Part shown: piece by piece, positions 38,949-47,674 of the stretch
Layout: every line of letters begins with the position of its first letter
Position numbering within the stretch: the first letter of the stretch is position 1
Virus record (IMG/VR): IMGVR_UViG_3300044641_006950
Coordinates: 21,711 to 85,710 of that record
Origin: a virus
DNA length: 64,000 nucleotides
Direction: 5' to 3' (one strand)
Program-made: the position numbers and the translations under genes
The notes under the pieces: generated by a model
What the model was told of the DNA's origin: nothing
The model's database searches: none
The model's input: the letters and a program-made list of their open reading frames with translations, nothing else

Positions 38949-39144
38949 CTGATCCTCCTATTTTTTTATCGTTACAAACAACTTGTGGAAACGTAGATCC
39001 CTCTCCAAATTCTGCGTAAAATTCTTCTCTACTAAAATCTTCGTCAAGAGTATAAGTAACGTATTTTTGTTTTGTCAATTCTAACACGTTTTTAACTTTA
39101 TCGCAATATGGGCAGCCTTGTTTTGAATAAATTGTAAAATTCAT
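38902..39144 (-). CDS. grx: glutaredoxin
   Basis: The 80-residue protein has the active site CPYC at residues 11-14 (IYSKQGCPYCDKV), the cis-Pro segment TFPQVV and the GG-S-x-D glutathione-binding motif (KIGGSVDTIKF). It reduces disulfides with glutathione; in phages it usually serves ribonucleotide reductase. No reductase gene lies in this window. The length equals that of T4 NrdC-type and bacterial Grx3 proteins. Confidence 0.93.
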   Translation of the reverse strand: MNFTIYSKQGCPYCDKVKNVLELTKQKYVTYTLDEDFSREEFYAEFGEGSTFPQVVCNDKKIGGSVDTIKFLKEQQIIKS

Positions 39145-39149
39145 AATTG

Positions 39150-39905
39150 TTAAAATCCTAAATGTTTTCTACGAATAAATTTTAAATCATATGAAGTATC
39201 AGAAATCGAAACATTGGGATTATTAAATGGAAACTTATATGGGTTACTAATATGCCATGGAGAATCGTCAATATCTGGATTATATCCCCATTTATTAACA
39301 ATATAATACATATTAGATTCATTTGAATATGAAAGTCTTTTTTCTAAAGACCTTTCTTTCCTCCAAGTTTGACTTCCTTCATTATTAATTCTATTGTGTC
39401 CTATTTTAACTTTAGAGATTGGAATTTTTTTACTTTTTAATCTAAAAAAATAATCAACATCTTCACAGTAAGCAGGATAAAAATTTTCGTCAAATAAACC
39501 ACACTCTTGGATAAGAGTATCTCTGATTGCAAACCACTCCCAACTTTTTTCATAATTTAAAAATTTAATATTAGGATCTTGCATTTTTTCAAAGACCTCC
39601 ATAAGAAGTCCTGGAGAAAAAGAAATATCATGAGAACAAATAATCCAATATGGACATGTCATATAACATTTTATGATTAAATTCCAAGATCCAGAACAAC
39701 CAAGATTTGAAGGTAAATGAGAAACTTTTATCTTGTTTATATATTTGTGACTTTTTTTAGATATTTCATCTAATTCTTGATCAATTTCTCCTCTACCATT
39801 ATTGTTAATAATAAACAAATGATTTACAGGATAATCAATACTTTCAATCAATTTTTCAAGGAGATAAACTCCATTAACAATAGGAACACCAATAACTGGT
39901 ATCAT
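39150..39905 (-). CDS. family 2 type glycosyltransferase
   Basis: The 251-residue protein begins MIPVIGVPIVNGVYLLEKLI, then LFIINNNG and NLGCSGSWNLIIKC, the nucleotide-sugar site of a GT-A fold. ICSHDISFSPGLL takes the place of the DxD region (HDI), and FDENFYPAYCEDVDYFFRLK holds the typical ED acceptor/catalytic motif of family 2 enzymes. The C-terminal part (YYIVNKWGYNPDID) is also usual. It overlaps the 710-residue glycosyltransferase by 4 bases. Substrate is unknown; virion fibre proteins or host surface glycans are possibilities. Confidence 0.75.
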   Translation of the reverse strand: MIPVIGVPIVNGVYLLEKLIESIDYPVNHLFIINNNGRGEIDQELDEISKKSHKYINKIKVSHLPSNLGCSGSWNLIIKCYMTCPYWIICSHDISFSPGLLMEVFEKMQDPNIKFLNYEKSWEWFAIRDTLIQECGLFDENFYPAYCEDVDYFFRLKSKKIPISKVKIGHNRINNEGSQTWRKERSLEKRLSYSNESNMYYIVNKWGYNPDIDDSPWHISNPYKFPFNNPNVSISDTSYDLKFIRRKHLGF

Positions 39906-42022
39906 ACCTCAACACCCATCTTAGCAAGATTATTGATCAGAATATCCTTATCTTTTTCGGAAACTGTATATTCTTTTAAAATATTTAGAAGTAAAGATCT
40001 AGATTCTTCAACTTTACCCCACCACCATCCAGAAACACCCTTTGCAAATAAAATTCCCTGTTTACCAGGATATTCAACATCGGTTTTTAATGGTGGAAGA
40101 TTAAAATCACAATGAATTAATGCAAGTTCGGCAGTTGAATAACAATCTTGCCACCACTCACGCTTTTGAGCAAATCTTGCCAGTAAGAAATATGCTTCTG
40201 GGCGACTTGGTAAAAACATTTGTGCTTGCCATAATAATGATCTTGCACTACCGTCTCTTGTACCTTGTTTATCATAACAATAAGATGCACGAATTAATGC
40301 CTCATATGCAAGAGTAGGATCAGAGTTTGTTGCTCTTTCAGCGCACCTTAGAAAATATGAGAGAGCTGGGGCAGTGTGTCCTTGATTTTCATACCAAACT
40401 CCAAGATTAAAATTATGATCTGGATTTTCTGTATCTAAAGAATATGCTTCCAAAAGATTTTCAAGTTCTGTTTTTTCAGCAAGAGAACTAATTTTGTTTT
40501 TAGATTTCCAATATTCTAATACAGATTTACTTGCATGATAATGATTTCTTTTTTGTCCGACATTAACGTCATTATCTTGTTCTTTTGTAAATGTAGATTC
40601 TAATTCAACTTCTTCTACAAAAAGAGGAACAGTATAACATTTACCCAAAGTAGTAAATAATATATTTTCAATTAAAGGCATCACATTAGAATTAGGTATC
40701 TCTAAAAAGTAAACATCACCTTTAATATAATTGTCTATTATTTTTTTAGCATAATCCCTTGTTATGATATAGGCGGTAGCACTCCAATCGTCCCAATATC
40801 TTTCTCTTACTTTAAAGTTCCCAAAGTCTTCCCGAATAGTAACCAACTGAACAACATCCCAATCATTAGGGAGATTTTTTATAAATTCTTCCCAAGTAAA
40901 GTCCCAGTATTGAACGGTCTCTAAACTAAGATCATCCTCACAAAAAAATGCATATTCGTCTTCAGTTTCATCATACCATTTTTTAATTGCTTTCAAATGA
41001 GAAACACAACAACCTGCAGTGCCAGAATTTAATTGGAAAAGATATTTTCCGACAACAGTATCATTAGATTCTGAAAATCTTTTTGAAATTACTGGAGTAA
41101 TCTTTATTCCATATTCTAAAAATTGATTTTTAATATTTTTTTGCCTTTCTGCACTTTCCTCCAAAGTCATAAAATATGCTTTGGGGAATTTATTTAACTT
41201 ATTATTTAAATTTTTTGAAGCAATATAAAATTGATCCGTAACTTTTTCTAAATTCCAAACAATATCAGATTTAAAATAATAACTTGCAATTTCGGACAAA
41301 GATTTCTGTCGATTTATTTCAATGTGCTGTTGAGCAAGAACATACTCAATTTGCCATTCAAGTTCATCACCTTTATAGTAAGAAGAAAGCATATTGCGAA
41401 CATTCATTTCTAAGTTCTTATCCGTATGATAAGCTTCAAAATTTTCTAGTCTTTTTTTATCAGGATGAGGAATATGAATAATATTATGATTATATTCTAC
41501 TTTATGTTTTTTTAATCCAAGAAGTTCTAAACGATGAGATATTTCGTCATCCTCATAAGCATAATATTGAGTATGAATTTCATTAAAACCACCTACTTTT
41601 AAATAATTTTCTCTACTAATGTAAAGAAGACCTCTTAAATATTTAAAATATGGACTTGAATTAATTTCTACTTGCTCATAATCATTCTGTCCACACAAAA
41701 AAGATTCATTATCAATCTTGTAATGTTCAAAAAAATTAAAGTAAGGATTTAAAATATAATCAGTGTCTACCTTAAGTATATAATCCCCAGTTGCAACATT
41801 GGCAGCAAGGTTTAATGGTTGTGGTTGATTAAAATAAGTTTGATTAGGAACATTAATGACTTTAATTCTTTCGTCCCAATCAGTTAATTCCCTAAGAGAT
41901 TCGTCAGAACTCCAATCAACAATAATAATCTCTGTTATTTCTTTAAATAACAACCAAGAGGAAAGAGAAATTTTAAGTGGTGCATTTCTATTTTTACATG
42001 CACAAATTAGTGAAACATTCAT
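39902..42022 (-). CDS. multidomain glycosyltransferase: GT2 + GT25 + TPR
   Basis: The ATG at 42022 overlaps the fucosyltransferase stop (ATGA); a start 12 bases upstream is possible. Residues 1 to about 200 are a GT2-like domain (SLICACKNRNAPLKISLSSW, IIIVDWSSDE, KVDTDYIL, YEDDEISHRLELLG). Residues about 285-450 match family 25 (AYFMTLEESAERQKNIKNQF, GTAGCCVSHLKAIKKW, FFCEDDLSLE). The last 190 residues hold TPR-like helical repeats (NFNLGVWYENQGHTAPALSY). GT25 includes bacterial LPS galactosyltransferases and the animal collagen galactosyltransferases, which is notable beside collagen-like fibre genes. Confidence 0.75.
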   Translation of the reverse strand: MNVSLICACKNRNAPLKISLSSWLLFKEITEIIIVDWSSDESLRELTDWDERIKVINVPNQTYFNQPQPLNLAANVATGDYILKVDTDYILNPYFNFFEHYKIDNESFLCGQNDYEQVEINSSPYFKYLRGLLYISRENYLKVGGFNEIHTQYYAYEDDEISHRLELLGLKKHKVEYNHNIIHIPHPDKKRLENFEAYHTDKNLEMNVRNMLSSYYKGDELEWQIEYVLAQQHIEINRQKSLSEIASYYFKSDIVWNLEKVTDQFYIASKNLNNKLNKFPKAYFMTLEESAERQKNIKNQFLEYGIKITPVISKRFSESNDTVVGKYLFQLNSGTAGCCVSHLKAIKKWYDETEDEYAFFCEDDLSLETVQYWDFTWEEFIKNLPNDWDVVQLVTIREDFGNFKVRERYWDDWSATAYIITRDYAKKIIDNYIKGDVYFLEIPNSNVMPLIENILFTTLGKCYTVPLFVEEVELESTFTKEQDNDVNVGQKRNHYHASKSVLEYWKSKNKISSLAEKTELENLLEAYSLDTENPDHNFNLGVWYENQGHTAPALSYFLRCAERATNSDPTLAYEALIRASYCYDKQGTRDGSARSLLWQAQMFLPSRPEAYFLLARFAQKREWWQDCYSTAELALIHCDFNLPPLKTDVEYPGKQGILFAKGVSGWWWGKVEESRSLLLNILKEYTVSEKDKDILINNLAKMGVEV

Positions 42023-42858
42023 ATTAAAATCCATTCATCAGGACAAACATCTTTTGATTCCCAAACAGTACCATCTTCATATGGATTCCAAGTAAGTTGC
42101 GATATTTCATGCCATTCTTTAGTATTATGGACATAATCAGTATACCATTTTTTTGGAGCAATAACTTTGTTACTGTCCGATAACCAAGCGCCCCACCAAG
42201 CAAAGGTACTGTTTGAGATTATATGGTATTTACACATGGTCATCATACACAAATCTACAAAATGACTTGAAGACTGTGAAAAAGAAAATCTAGATCCGTG
42301 AAAAATACTTAGCCTCATACAAGTTTCAACATCGTCAGAAAAAATTATTACTGGTAAATCTCTATCAAAACAAGATAAAGATTTTTTATAATAATCAAGA
42401 TCAAGATTTTTCATAATGTCATGACCTGTGCTGTCTGTCATTCTAATGTGCAATGAAATAACTTCATTATCAATACTTAATTGATTAAAACATTGTCTTG
42501 AAGTATTAAAAATATCTTTTTTAAAAGTATAATGCTTTTTGATAGTATCTTTTATATGTGTAAAATATTTTTCCGTTTGAAAAAATCCTAGTATATCAAC
42601 ATTTCCTGGACATTGATCAAAAAATTTTTTATCAAAAGAATGAATCTTTGGAGATATTCTTTCAAATGAAGACCAATCTGATATTTTTGTACTAAAATTG
42701 TCCAATTCAAAACACTTATATAGTTCTATATGATCTGTTAAATTTGGTGGAAGTGTGTAATCATAATTATTGTGATTTGCTATTCCTAAAAGAGTAGCAT
42801 ATTGAAACATTTGATTTCCAAGTCTACCTAAATGTCCAAGATAATTAAATGTTAACAT
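42019..42858 (-). CDS. GT11 alpha-1,2-fucosyltransferase-like
   Basis: The 279-residue protein has LGRLGNQMFQYATLLG at the start (family motif GGxGNQMFQYA), a HIRMTDSTG motif where family members have HxRxxDY (GDP-fucose contact), and NSTFAWWGAWLS near residue 220. These are the three landmarks of GT11. It would transfer fucose from GDP-fucose to a galactose. The gene overlaps the methyltransferase-like gene by 14 bases and the GT25 gene by 4, which indicates an operon. Confidence 0.85.
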   Translation of the reverse strand: MLTFNYLGHLGRLGNQMFQYATLLGIANHNNYDYTLPPNLTDHIELYKCFELDNFSTKISDWSSFERISPKIHSFDKKFFDQCPGNVDILGFFQTEKYFTHIKDTIKKHYTFKKDIFNTSRQCFNQLSIDNEVISLHIRMTDSTGHDIMKNLDLDYYKKSLSCFDRDLPVIIFSDDVETCMRLSIFHGSRFSFSQSSSHFVDLCMMTMCKYHIISNSTFAWWGAWLSDSNKVIAPKKWYTDYVHNTKEWHEISQLTWNPYEDGTVWESKDVCPDEWILI

Positions 42859-43411
42859 TTTTTTCTATCAAAATAGCCAAAATATCATCCCTAATAAAGT
42901 AGAAAAGACTATGGTTTTTGAAACATGATATTACATTTTTCAGAGTAACTTCTGACCAGTCCTCTACCATGTTAGTTCCAAAGAGTCTATAGTCATCGAT
43001 CAGTATAACAGCTTTATTTGATTTGTATGTACTGTCTATAATTGAACACTCGTCAAGTAGTGGACAATCTTTTTCACCTCTGGCAGTATCAAAAGAAGAC
43101 CAGTGACCATCTAACCAAAAAACTACACGTTCATTAGAATTTAGACTTTGTAAAATATCTGACAATAAATTTTCAGTAGCCCCCAAATGATTTACTACAT
43201 TAGTGTAGTTTTGTTCTTTTTTAATAGAGTCAAAAAAGTTATAATAATTTTCAGACAACTCAATTGTATGGAGAACTTTAAAAGAAGAAATCAAATTCAT
43301 TATAGTTGTCCCTCCTTTAGTTCCGGATTCTATAAAAACTTCATAATCATTTTGATCTTCAGTTAAATTTTTCAAAAAAGAGATTACTATTTCAGATGTT
43401 AGTGATGCCAT
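42845..43411 (-). CDS. class I methyltransferase-like protein, 188 aa
   Basis: It contains YEVFIESGTKGGTTIMNLIS, where E-S-G-T-K-G-G resembles the SAM-binding ETGTxxGxS loop, then LHTIELSENYYNFF (acidic ribose contact), a middle VVFWLDGHWSSF (DGH as in macrocin-type enzymes) and ECSIIDSTYKSNKAVILIDD. This is the pattern of small Rossmann methyltransferases found in polysaccharide clusters. The target may be a sugar made by the neighbouring enzymes. The C-terminus is unremarkable. Confidence 0.65.
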   Translation of the reverse strand: MASLTSEIVISFLKNLTEDQNDYEVFIESGTKGGTTIMNLISSFKVLHTIELSENYYNFFDSIKKEQNYTNVVNHLGATENLLSDILQSLNSNERVVFWLDGHWSSFDTARGEKDCPLLDECSIIDSTYKSNKAVILIDDYRLFGTNMVEDWSEVTLKNVISCFKNHSLFYFIRDDILAILIEKNVNI

Positions 43412-43413
43412 AA

Positions 43414-44391
43414 TTATTCAAGTATATAATTAGAAACAAATTTTTTATTAACTTTCAAAAGATAAGCAGCATTATCCTGGAAACCAAATGTAATTAGATA
43501 GTCATCACCATATTCGCACATACCAACGGCAAATTCAATCTCTGCTTCTAAGAAAGAAAACCTTCTTGAAACTTTTACAATATTCCAATCTTTATCCCAA
43601 ACAATAAATCTGTGGCGGTAAGTACCGTCCTTTCTGCCTGCGGGACTTCTGGTGAGAAAAGTTTCATGATTTAAAGCAAGACGATATTCACCAAAAGGAA
43701 TAACCTGAGATCCTCCACGAAGATCAATACACCCTAGATCTGTCCATTCTTTTATAACAACCTGAGTTGTCTGACCAGTGTGAATATCATATTTAACAAC
43801 TTCTGTACCATTCGTCCATTTAACAAAATGATATGGCATATCAAGAATTGGCATCCAATTCTTTTCACAATAAGAACTGTTATCTCCTGGAGTTGGAATA
43901 CGGTGTTGACTTAGTTCTTTAACCACGCCATCTACAATTTCAATCTCACAAAGTTCCATTCTTCCCGTGCCAATGGTATCAAGATCCCTTCTCACACCAC
44001 ACGTATAAAGTTTACCTTCCCATCTAAAAATACGAGCATCTTCTAATCCAACAAACTCCCAAAGTTCTTTATCGGGATGTTTAGAAGTATCAATATGAGT
44101 ATGCCATTTAAGTCTCAGATTTTCATCCAGTTCACCAATTACATTCCATGTACGCAAACGCATATCATTTTCTGGGTGAATATAAACTAGTGGCCCCCAG
44201 TGGTGCTCAAATGTTTTTTTCTCAGAATGATAAAGTGTGTAATTGATATTTCTAAGATTGACAATGAGTTTACCATTATCATTATAAATTGATGGATTTG
44301 TTATTGCAGGTCCCTTTAAATCTGTTGAAGGAATAATAAGTGGATGAATAGATCCCCCATTTTCCAACGCAAGTTTTACAAAATTACTCAT
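43414..44391 (-). CDS. GH130-like five-bladed propeller glycosidase/phosphorylase
   Basis: The 325-residue protein has NPSIYNDNGKLIVNLRNINY, WEFVGLEDARIFRWEGKLYT, NWMPILDMPYHFVKW, LRGGSQVIPFGEYRLALNHE and RHRFIVWDKDWNIVKVSRRF. GLEDxR and the ordering of N-P, E-K-N-W and GGS-Q segments match GH130-type propellers, which act on mannosides by phosphorolysis or hydrolysis. The general-acid Asp of GLEDAR is present. Its place in a glycosyltransferase cassette suggests trimming or turnover of a glycan, or a lectin-like use of the fold. Confidence 0.65.
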   Translation of the reverse strand: MSNFVKLALENGGSIHPLIIPSTDLKGPAITNPSIYNDNGKLIVNLRNINYTLYHSEKKTFEHHWGPLVYIHPENDMRLRTWNVIGELDENLRLKWHTHIDTSKHPDKELWEFVGLEDARIFRWEGKLYTCGVRRDLDTIGTGRMELCEIEIVDGVVKELSQHRIPTPGDNSSYCEKNWMPILDMPYHFVKWTNGTEVVKYDIHTGQTTQVVIKEWTDLGCIDLRGGSQVIPFGEYRLALNHETFLTRSPAGRKDGTYRHRFIVWDKDWNIVKVSRRFSFLEAEIEFAVGMCEYGDDYLITFGFQDNAAYLLKVNKKFVSNYILE

Positions 44392-44413
44392 ACTTATTAC
44401 AACTTTAAAATTA

Positions 44414-44827
44414 TTATACCATATTTTGTGCGGGATTTTCTCTTTGTTTAAAATCCCAACTTAAATTAGTTTCATTCCATTCATAATAATAAAAATTTTC
44501 TTTTTGTTCCTCTGTAATTTCTGGTTGAGAAACTGGTGCTTCCCATTCATATGTATCGGTATTTAAAATCCAAGAAGAGTATGGTTGTGGATTCAAAAAT
44601 ACATCATATTCTTCATTATAAGTCATTCCAGGACTAGCATAACGACATCTAAAATTATTATTATATGAAGTTTGTTTCCATTTAGTATTTGCCCCAAATA
44701 ATTTTTTACAAAATGCTATTCCAATTTCTTCTACTTCCACACCATTTAAATCAGAAGTATCTTGGTTGGATACTACGATTGTTTGTTTTACGATATTGTT
44801 TTCATCTAATTCAGAAAAATGTGCCAT
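44414..44827 (-). CDS. virion-associated small protein, 137 aa, paralogue of 49071
   Basis: It starts MAHFSELDENNIVKQTIVVS and contains WKQTSYNNNFRCRYASPGMT, then NPQPYSSWILNTDTYEWEAP and YYYEWNETNLSWDF. The paralogue at 49071 shares all of these blocks. The family (MAHFAxLDxNNxVxxVxVxxN ... WxQTSYNxxFRxxYAxxGxxYD ... PQPYPSWxLNxxTxxWExPxP) is widespread in marine phages beside fibre genes and probably mediates fibre assembly or forms a tip. It lies 20 bases downstream of a glycine-rich adhesin gene. Confidence 0.65.
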   Translation of the reverse strand: MAHFSELDENNIVKQTIVVSNQDTSDLNGVEVEEIGIAFCKKLFGANTKWKQTSYNNNFRCRYASPGMTYNEEYDVFLNPQPYSSWILNTDTYEWEAPVSQPEITEEQKENFYYYEWNETNLSWDFKQRENPAQNMV

Positions 44828-44851
44828 AACTGTATGAAATTATTTTTTTAA

Positions 44852-45844
44852 TTATGTATATGCTTTATAACGAAGTATAACAATTCCAGATCCACCAGAA
44901 CCGCCAGTGCCACCAGTAGGAGAAGCACCACCACCACCACCGCCGCCGCCAGTGTTGGTTGTTCCTGAAGTTCCATTTCTAATCCCTGCAGTTGCACTTG
45001 ATCTTCCACCAGCACCTCCTCCACCAGCACCACCAGTTGATGGCGTTGTAACAGGAGTTGGAGAAGCGCCACCACCACCACCACCGCCAAAAAATCTACC
45101 AGGGGTAGGACCAGGGGTTCCGTAAGAAGGTGGAATACCAGAATCTCCTAAAAATGCTGCTCTACCAACTCCACCAGGACCAGCAAGATTTCCAGGACCA
45201 GGTGAAGTTCCAGAACCACCAGCACCACCAGCACCCCCACCACCACCTGATGCAAATGAAAAAATAGCACAGTATCCACCAGGAGTTCCTTGATCCCCTG
45301 TTCCATTTCCACCATGAAATAAAGAGGTTCCTCCTCCTCCACCTCCACCAGAACCACCAGGTCTTCCAGAATTTGGGGCAGGAAAAACTCCACCAGTTCC
45401 ACCACCTATTACAACATTGACATTTGGCTGGTTTGAAATGGAAGATGGGGTTCCGTCTGTAGATTGTGCGCCACCACCACCCACAGAAATAGTATAAGAT
45501 CCAGGAGAAAGTAAAACAGTTCCTTCAGAAACTCCACCAGCACCACCACCACCACCAGTTGTGTCAGTAAATGAACCATTTCCAGTAGCACCCCCTGCAC
45601 CACCAGCAACAATCATATAATCTACATAAATTTCACCATTAGAAATCGTAAGTGGTCCTGTGGCAGTAAAAATATTATACTTATATCCATTTCCAGGTGT
45701 TAATACTGTTCCACCTGCAATAACTGCTTTACTTACCCATTTATTTTTTCTAAGTAAAAAAGATTGAGAAGATAGATTAAAAAATCCACCGTCAGAATAT
45801 GTACTAACACCAAATCCGATTCTATTTCCAAGATGCTTTGACAT
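44852..45844 (-). CDS. glycine-rich adhesin-like protein, 330 aa
   Basis: After an N-terminal part (MSKHLGNRIGFGVSTYSDGG) it has GYKYNIFTATGPLTISNGEI, VDYMIVAGGAGGATGNG and YTISVGGGGAQSTDG, followed by long runs of Gly broken by short linkers, and a terminal GGSGGSGIVILRYK. This is the Gly-rich domain seen in marine phage fibres. It recalls the polyglycine-II sandwich of T4-type gp38 adhesins, though homology is not proven. Related proteins lie at 45857 and 49478. Confidence 0.7.
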   Translation of the reverse strand: MSKHLGNRIGFGVSTYSDGGFFNLSSQSFLLRKNKWVSKAVIAGGTVLTPGNGYKYNIFTATGPLTISNGEIYVDYMIVAGGAGGATGNGSFTDTTGGGGGAGGVSEGTVLLSPGSYTISVGGGGAQSTDGTPSSISNQPNVNVVIGGGTGGVFPAPNSGRPGGSGGGGGGGTSLFHGGNGTGDQGTPGGYCAIFSFASGGGGGAGGAGGSGTSPGPGNLAGPGGVGRAAFLGDSGIPPSYGTPGPTPGRFFGGGGGGGASPTPVTTPSTGGAGGGGAGGRSSATAGIRNGTSGTTNTGGGGGGGGASPTGGTGGSGGSGIVILRYKAYT

Positions 45845-45856
45845 ATAATTTACCTA

Positions 45857-46816
45857 TTAAGAATATAAGTATCTGAAAATTACAATTCCAGAACCACCCG
45901 ATCCACCAGATCCACCACCTTCTCCTCCACCACCTCCAGATCCAGTATTAATTTTTCCAGGAGATCCAGAATCGTCTGCTCCTCCTCCATTTCCACCACC
46001 ACCAGATCCACCAAGTGATGGAGTAGTATAACCATCATCTCCACCACCACCTCCTCCACCGGCAAACCAACGTCCAGCAGTAGGTCCAGGCATCCCATAG
46101 GCACCAGGTAATCCAGTATCACCACTAAAAGCAGTTTTCCCTGCACCACCTGCACCACCGGCACCAGGAGGTGCAGCTCCCAAACCTGGCGATCCAGAAG
46201 AACCGGCACCTCCACCTCCTCCACCTGCATTCGCTTCTGGATTAAACGCACTACCGCCGGTCCCGCCAGGATTACCTTGCGGACCACCAAGTAGTGCAGG
46301 TATTGATGGGGAGTTTCCTGCTCCGCCGGAGTAATTTATTGGTGCATTCCCAGCGCCGCCGCCACCAGATCCACCAGGAGAACCACTACCAGTACCGCTC
46401 CCCCCACCACCTCTTTGAGAGGTTATAGAAGTAAATAGAGGAGGTCCTACAATAGAAGAATTAGATTCAGAACCACCAATGGTAATTGTATATCTTCCTG
46501 GTCCAATGGTAGTTGTGGTACTTACGAATCCTCCTGCTCCACCTCCACCTCCACTTTCAAAACTGGGACCAGGAGATCCACTTCCACCACCAGCAATTAC
46601 AAGATACTGAACAGAACCACCACTATTTACAGTTAATGTTCCAGTGCTTGTAAAAACATGATATCTATATCCATTTCCTGGAATATGGGGAGTTCCTCCT
46701 TCTATATCAATTCTATTCCAAATATTTGTTTTTATAAGAACTTGCTGAGATAAACTATTAAAAAATCCACCATTATCTGGGGATTTTCCAATAAAGTTTC
46801 CAATATTTCTAGTCAT
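45857..46816 (-). CDS. glycine-rich adhesin-like protein, 319 aa
   Basis: It is a paralogue of the 330-residue neighbour. It starts MTRNIGNFIGKSPDNGGFFN, has GYRYHVFTSTGTLTVNSGGS, VQYLVIAGGGSGSPGPS and YTITIGGSESNSS, then long Gly-rich runs and GGSGIVIFRYLYS at the end. The shared ends and different Gly-rich centres suggest duplication followed by fast change in the exposed loops, as expected for receptor-binding parts. Confidence 0.7.
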   Translation of the reverse strand: MTRNIGNFIGKSPDNGGFFNSLSQQVLIKTNIWNRIDIEGGTPHIPGNGYRYHVFTSTGTLTVNSGGSVQYLVIAGGGSGSPGPSFESGGGGGAGGFVSTTTTIGPGRYTITIGGSESNSSIVGPPLFTSITSQRGGGGSGTGSGSPGGSGGGGAGNAPINYSGGAGNSPSIPALLGGPQGNPGGTGGSAFNPEANAGGGGGGAGSSGSPGLGAAPPGAGGAGGAGKTAFSGDTGLPGAYGMPGPTAGRWFAGGGGGGGDDGYTTPSLGGSGGGGNGGGADDSGSPGKINTGSGGGGGEGGGSGGSGGSGIVIFRYLYS

Positions 46817-46821
46817 TTTTA

Positions 46822-47193
46822 TTAACTAATAGTCTCATAAGAAGCAAGAATATCAATTGAATTTGCAGTTCCTGCCTGTGCTGCTATTGATCTATTTTCT
46901 TCAATATAAAGAGGTGTATCTTTTCCAATTAATGCGAGTGTAGATCCAGCAGGAACTGAAATTGTAGTCCCGATTGAAACGGAAGTTCCTGCTCCTGCTG
47001 CTTGACTAAAATAATCAACAGTAATATTTGCAGAAGTTCCAGTAGTATTAGAAGCAAGTAATGTATTGACCTTATATACCGAATTACTAGACTCAGGATT
47101 AGAAATTATTACAGACCAACCTGTACTAATATTAGCAACAAAAGTTGTAATACCTACAATAGAAGAAACATTAACAATGTTTGGTGCTGCCAT
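46822..47193 (-). CDS. small beta-rich virion protein, 123 aa
   Basis: It starts MAAPNIVNVSSIVGITTFVA and ends EENRSIAAQAGTANSIDILA followed by SYETIS. It is a close paralogue of the protein at 6574. Its AP-N-I start and ENxSIxAQA motif are shared. It lies between a mini-collagen and a glycine-rich adhesin. A TATAAATA late motif sits 19 bases upstream. Confidence 0.6.
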   Translation of the reverse strand: MAAPNIVNVSSIVGITTFVANISTGWSVIISNPESSNSVYKVNTLLASNTTGTSANITVDYFSQAAGAGTSVSIGTTISVPAGSTLALIGKDTPLYIEENRSIAAQAGTANSIDILASYETIS

Positions 47194-47212
47194 TTACTTT
47201 CAGTTTTTCAGA

Positions 47213-47220
47213 TATTTATA
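47213..47220 (-). promoter_or_regulatory. T4-type late promoter, TATAAATA
   Basis: Minus-strand exact T4 late consensus TATAAATA, 19 bases upstream of the ATG at 47193. A second GATAAATA overlaps it upstream. Confidence 0.6.
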
Positions 47221-47221
47221 T

Positions 47222-47431
47222 TTATCCAGGTGTCAACCAAGCAAGCATTGAAAGACCTTTAGCATTTTTAGCAAGTGTTGCCTGTGTTCCTTGTCCCACT
47301 AATTCACCTGTAATTCCTTGAGCACCTTGGTGACTTCCAATAACACCCTGAGTTCCTTGAAAACTACGCCCCTGAACACCTTGAGTCCCTTGAGTTTGAG
47401 TTGATAAAAAAGTACTTAATGAAGTTGGCAT
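47222..47431 (-). CDS. mini-collagen-like protein, 69 aa (copy 1)
   Basis: It starts MPTSLSTFLSTQTQGTQGVQ, has a short stretch of Gly-X-Gln triplets with interruptions (GRSFQGTQGVIGSHQGAQG), and ends with a hydrophobic tail KGLSMLAWLTPG. It is a tandem paralogue of the next gene (same MPTSLS-FL start). Such short chains may form trimeric fibre stubs or bind the ends of the long collagen fibres. Confidence 0.65.
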   Translation of the reverse strand: MPTSLSTFLSTQTQGTQGVQGRSFQGTQGVIGSHQGAQGITGELVGQGTQATLAKNAKGLSMLAWLTPG

Positions 47432-47437
47432 TTTATT

Positions 47438-47647
47438 TTAAGAAGGAGACAAGTAAGAAAGTATGGCAAGTCCAATTTCAGAACGACCTTGAAGACCCTG
47501 AACACCTTGTGTACTAAATGATCCTCCAACACCTTGAATCCCCTGACCTCCTTGAAGACCTTGAGATCCCTGAGAAGCAATTGCTCCTTGAACACCTTGA
47601 AGTCCATTATAAGTAGTTCCTAAAAATGACGATAAACTGGTTGGCAT
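47438..47647 (-). CDS. mini-collagen-like protein, 69 aa (copy 2)
   Basis: It starts MPTSLSSFLGTTYNGLQGVQ, has interrupted Gly-X-Gln triplets (GSQGLQGGQGIQG) and ends GLAILSYLSPS. The same length and ends as the gene at 47222 show a tandem duplication. It lies directly downstream of the two 2OG-Fe(II) oxygenase genes in the same orientation. Confidence 0.65.
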   Translation of the reverse strand: MPTSLSSFLGTTYNGLQGVQGAIASQGSQGLQGGQGIQGVGGSFSTQGVQGLQGRSEIGLAILSYLSPS

Positions 47648-47666
47648 TTTATATCACATTTTTTAC

Positions 47667-47674
47667 TATTTATT
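47667..47674 (-). promoter_or_regulatory. T4-type late promoter, AATAAATA
   Basis: Minus-strand AATAAATA, 19 bases upstream of the mini-collagen ATG at 47647, at the end of the oxygenase gene. Confidence 0.45.

Noticed and set aside
44413-44418. TATAAT upstream of the GH130-like gene as a sigma-70 promoter
   Set aside because: No acceptable -35 box at 16-18 bases.
44848-45090. Val/Leu-rich ORFs opposite or out of frame within the glycine-rich genes (also 45148-45405, 45880-46290, 49585-49848, 50674-50985)
   Set aside because: They are out-of-frame readings of GGN-rich DNA. Composition is explained by the Gly codons.
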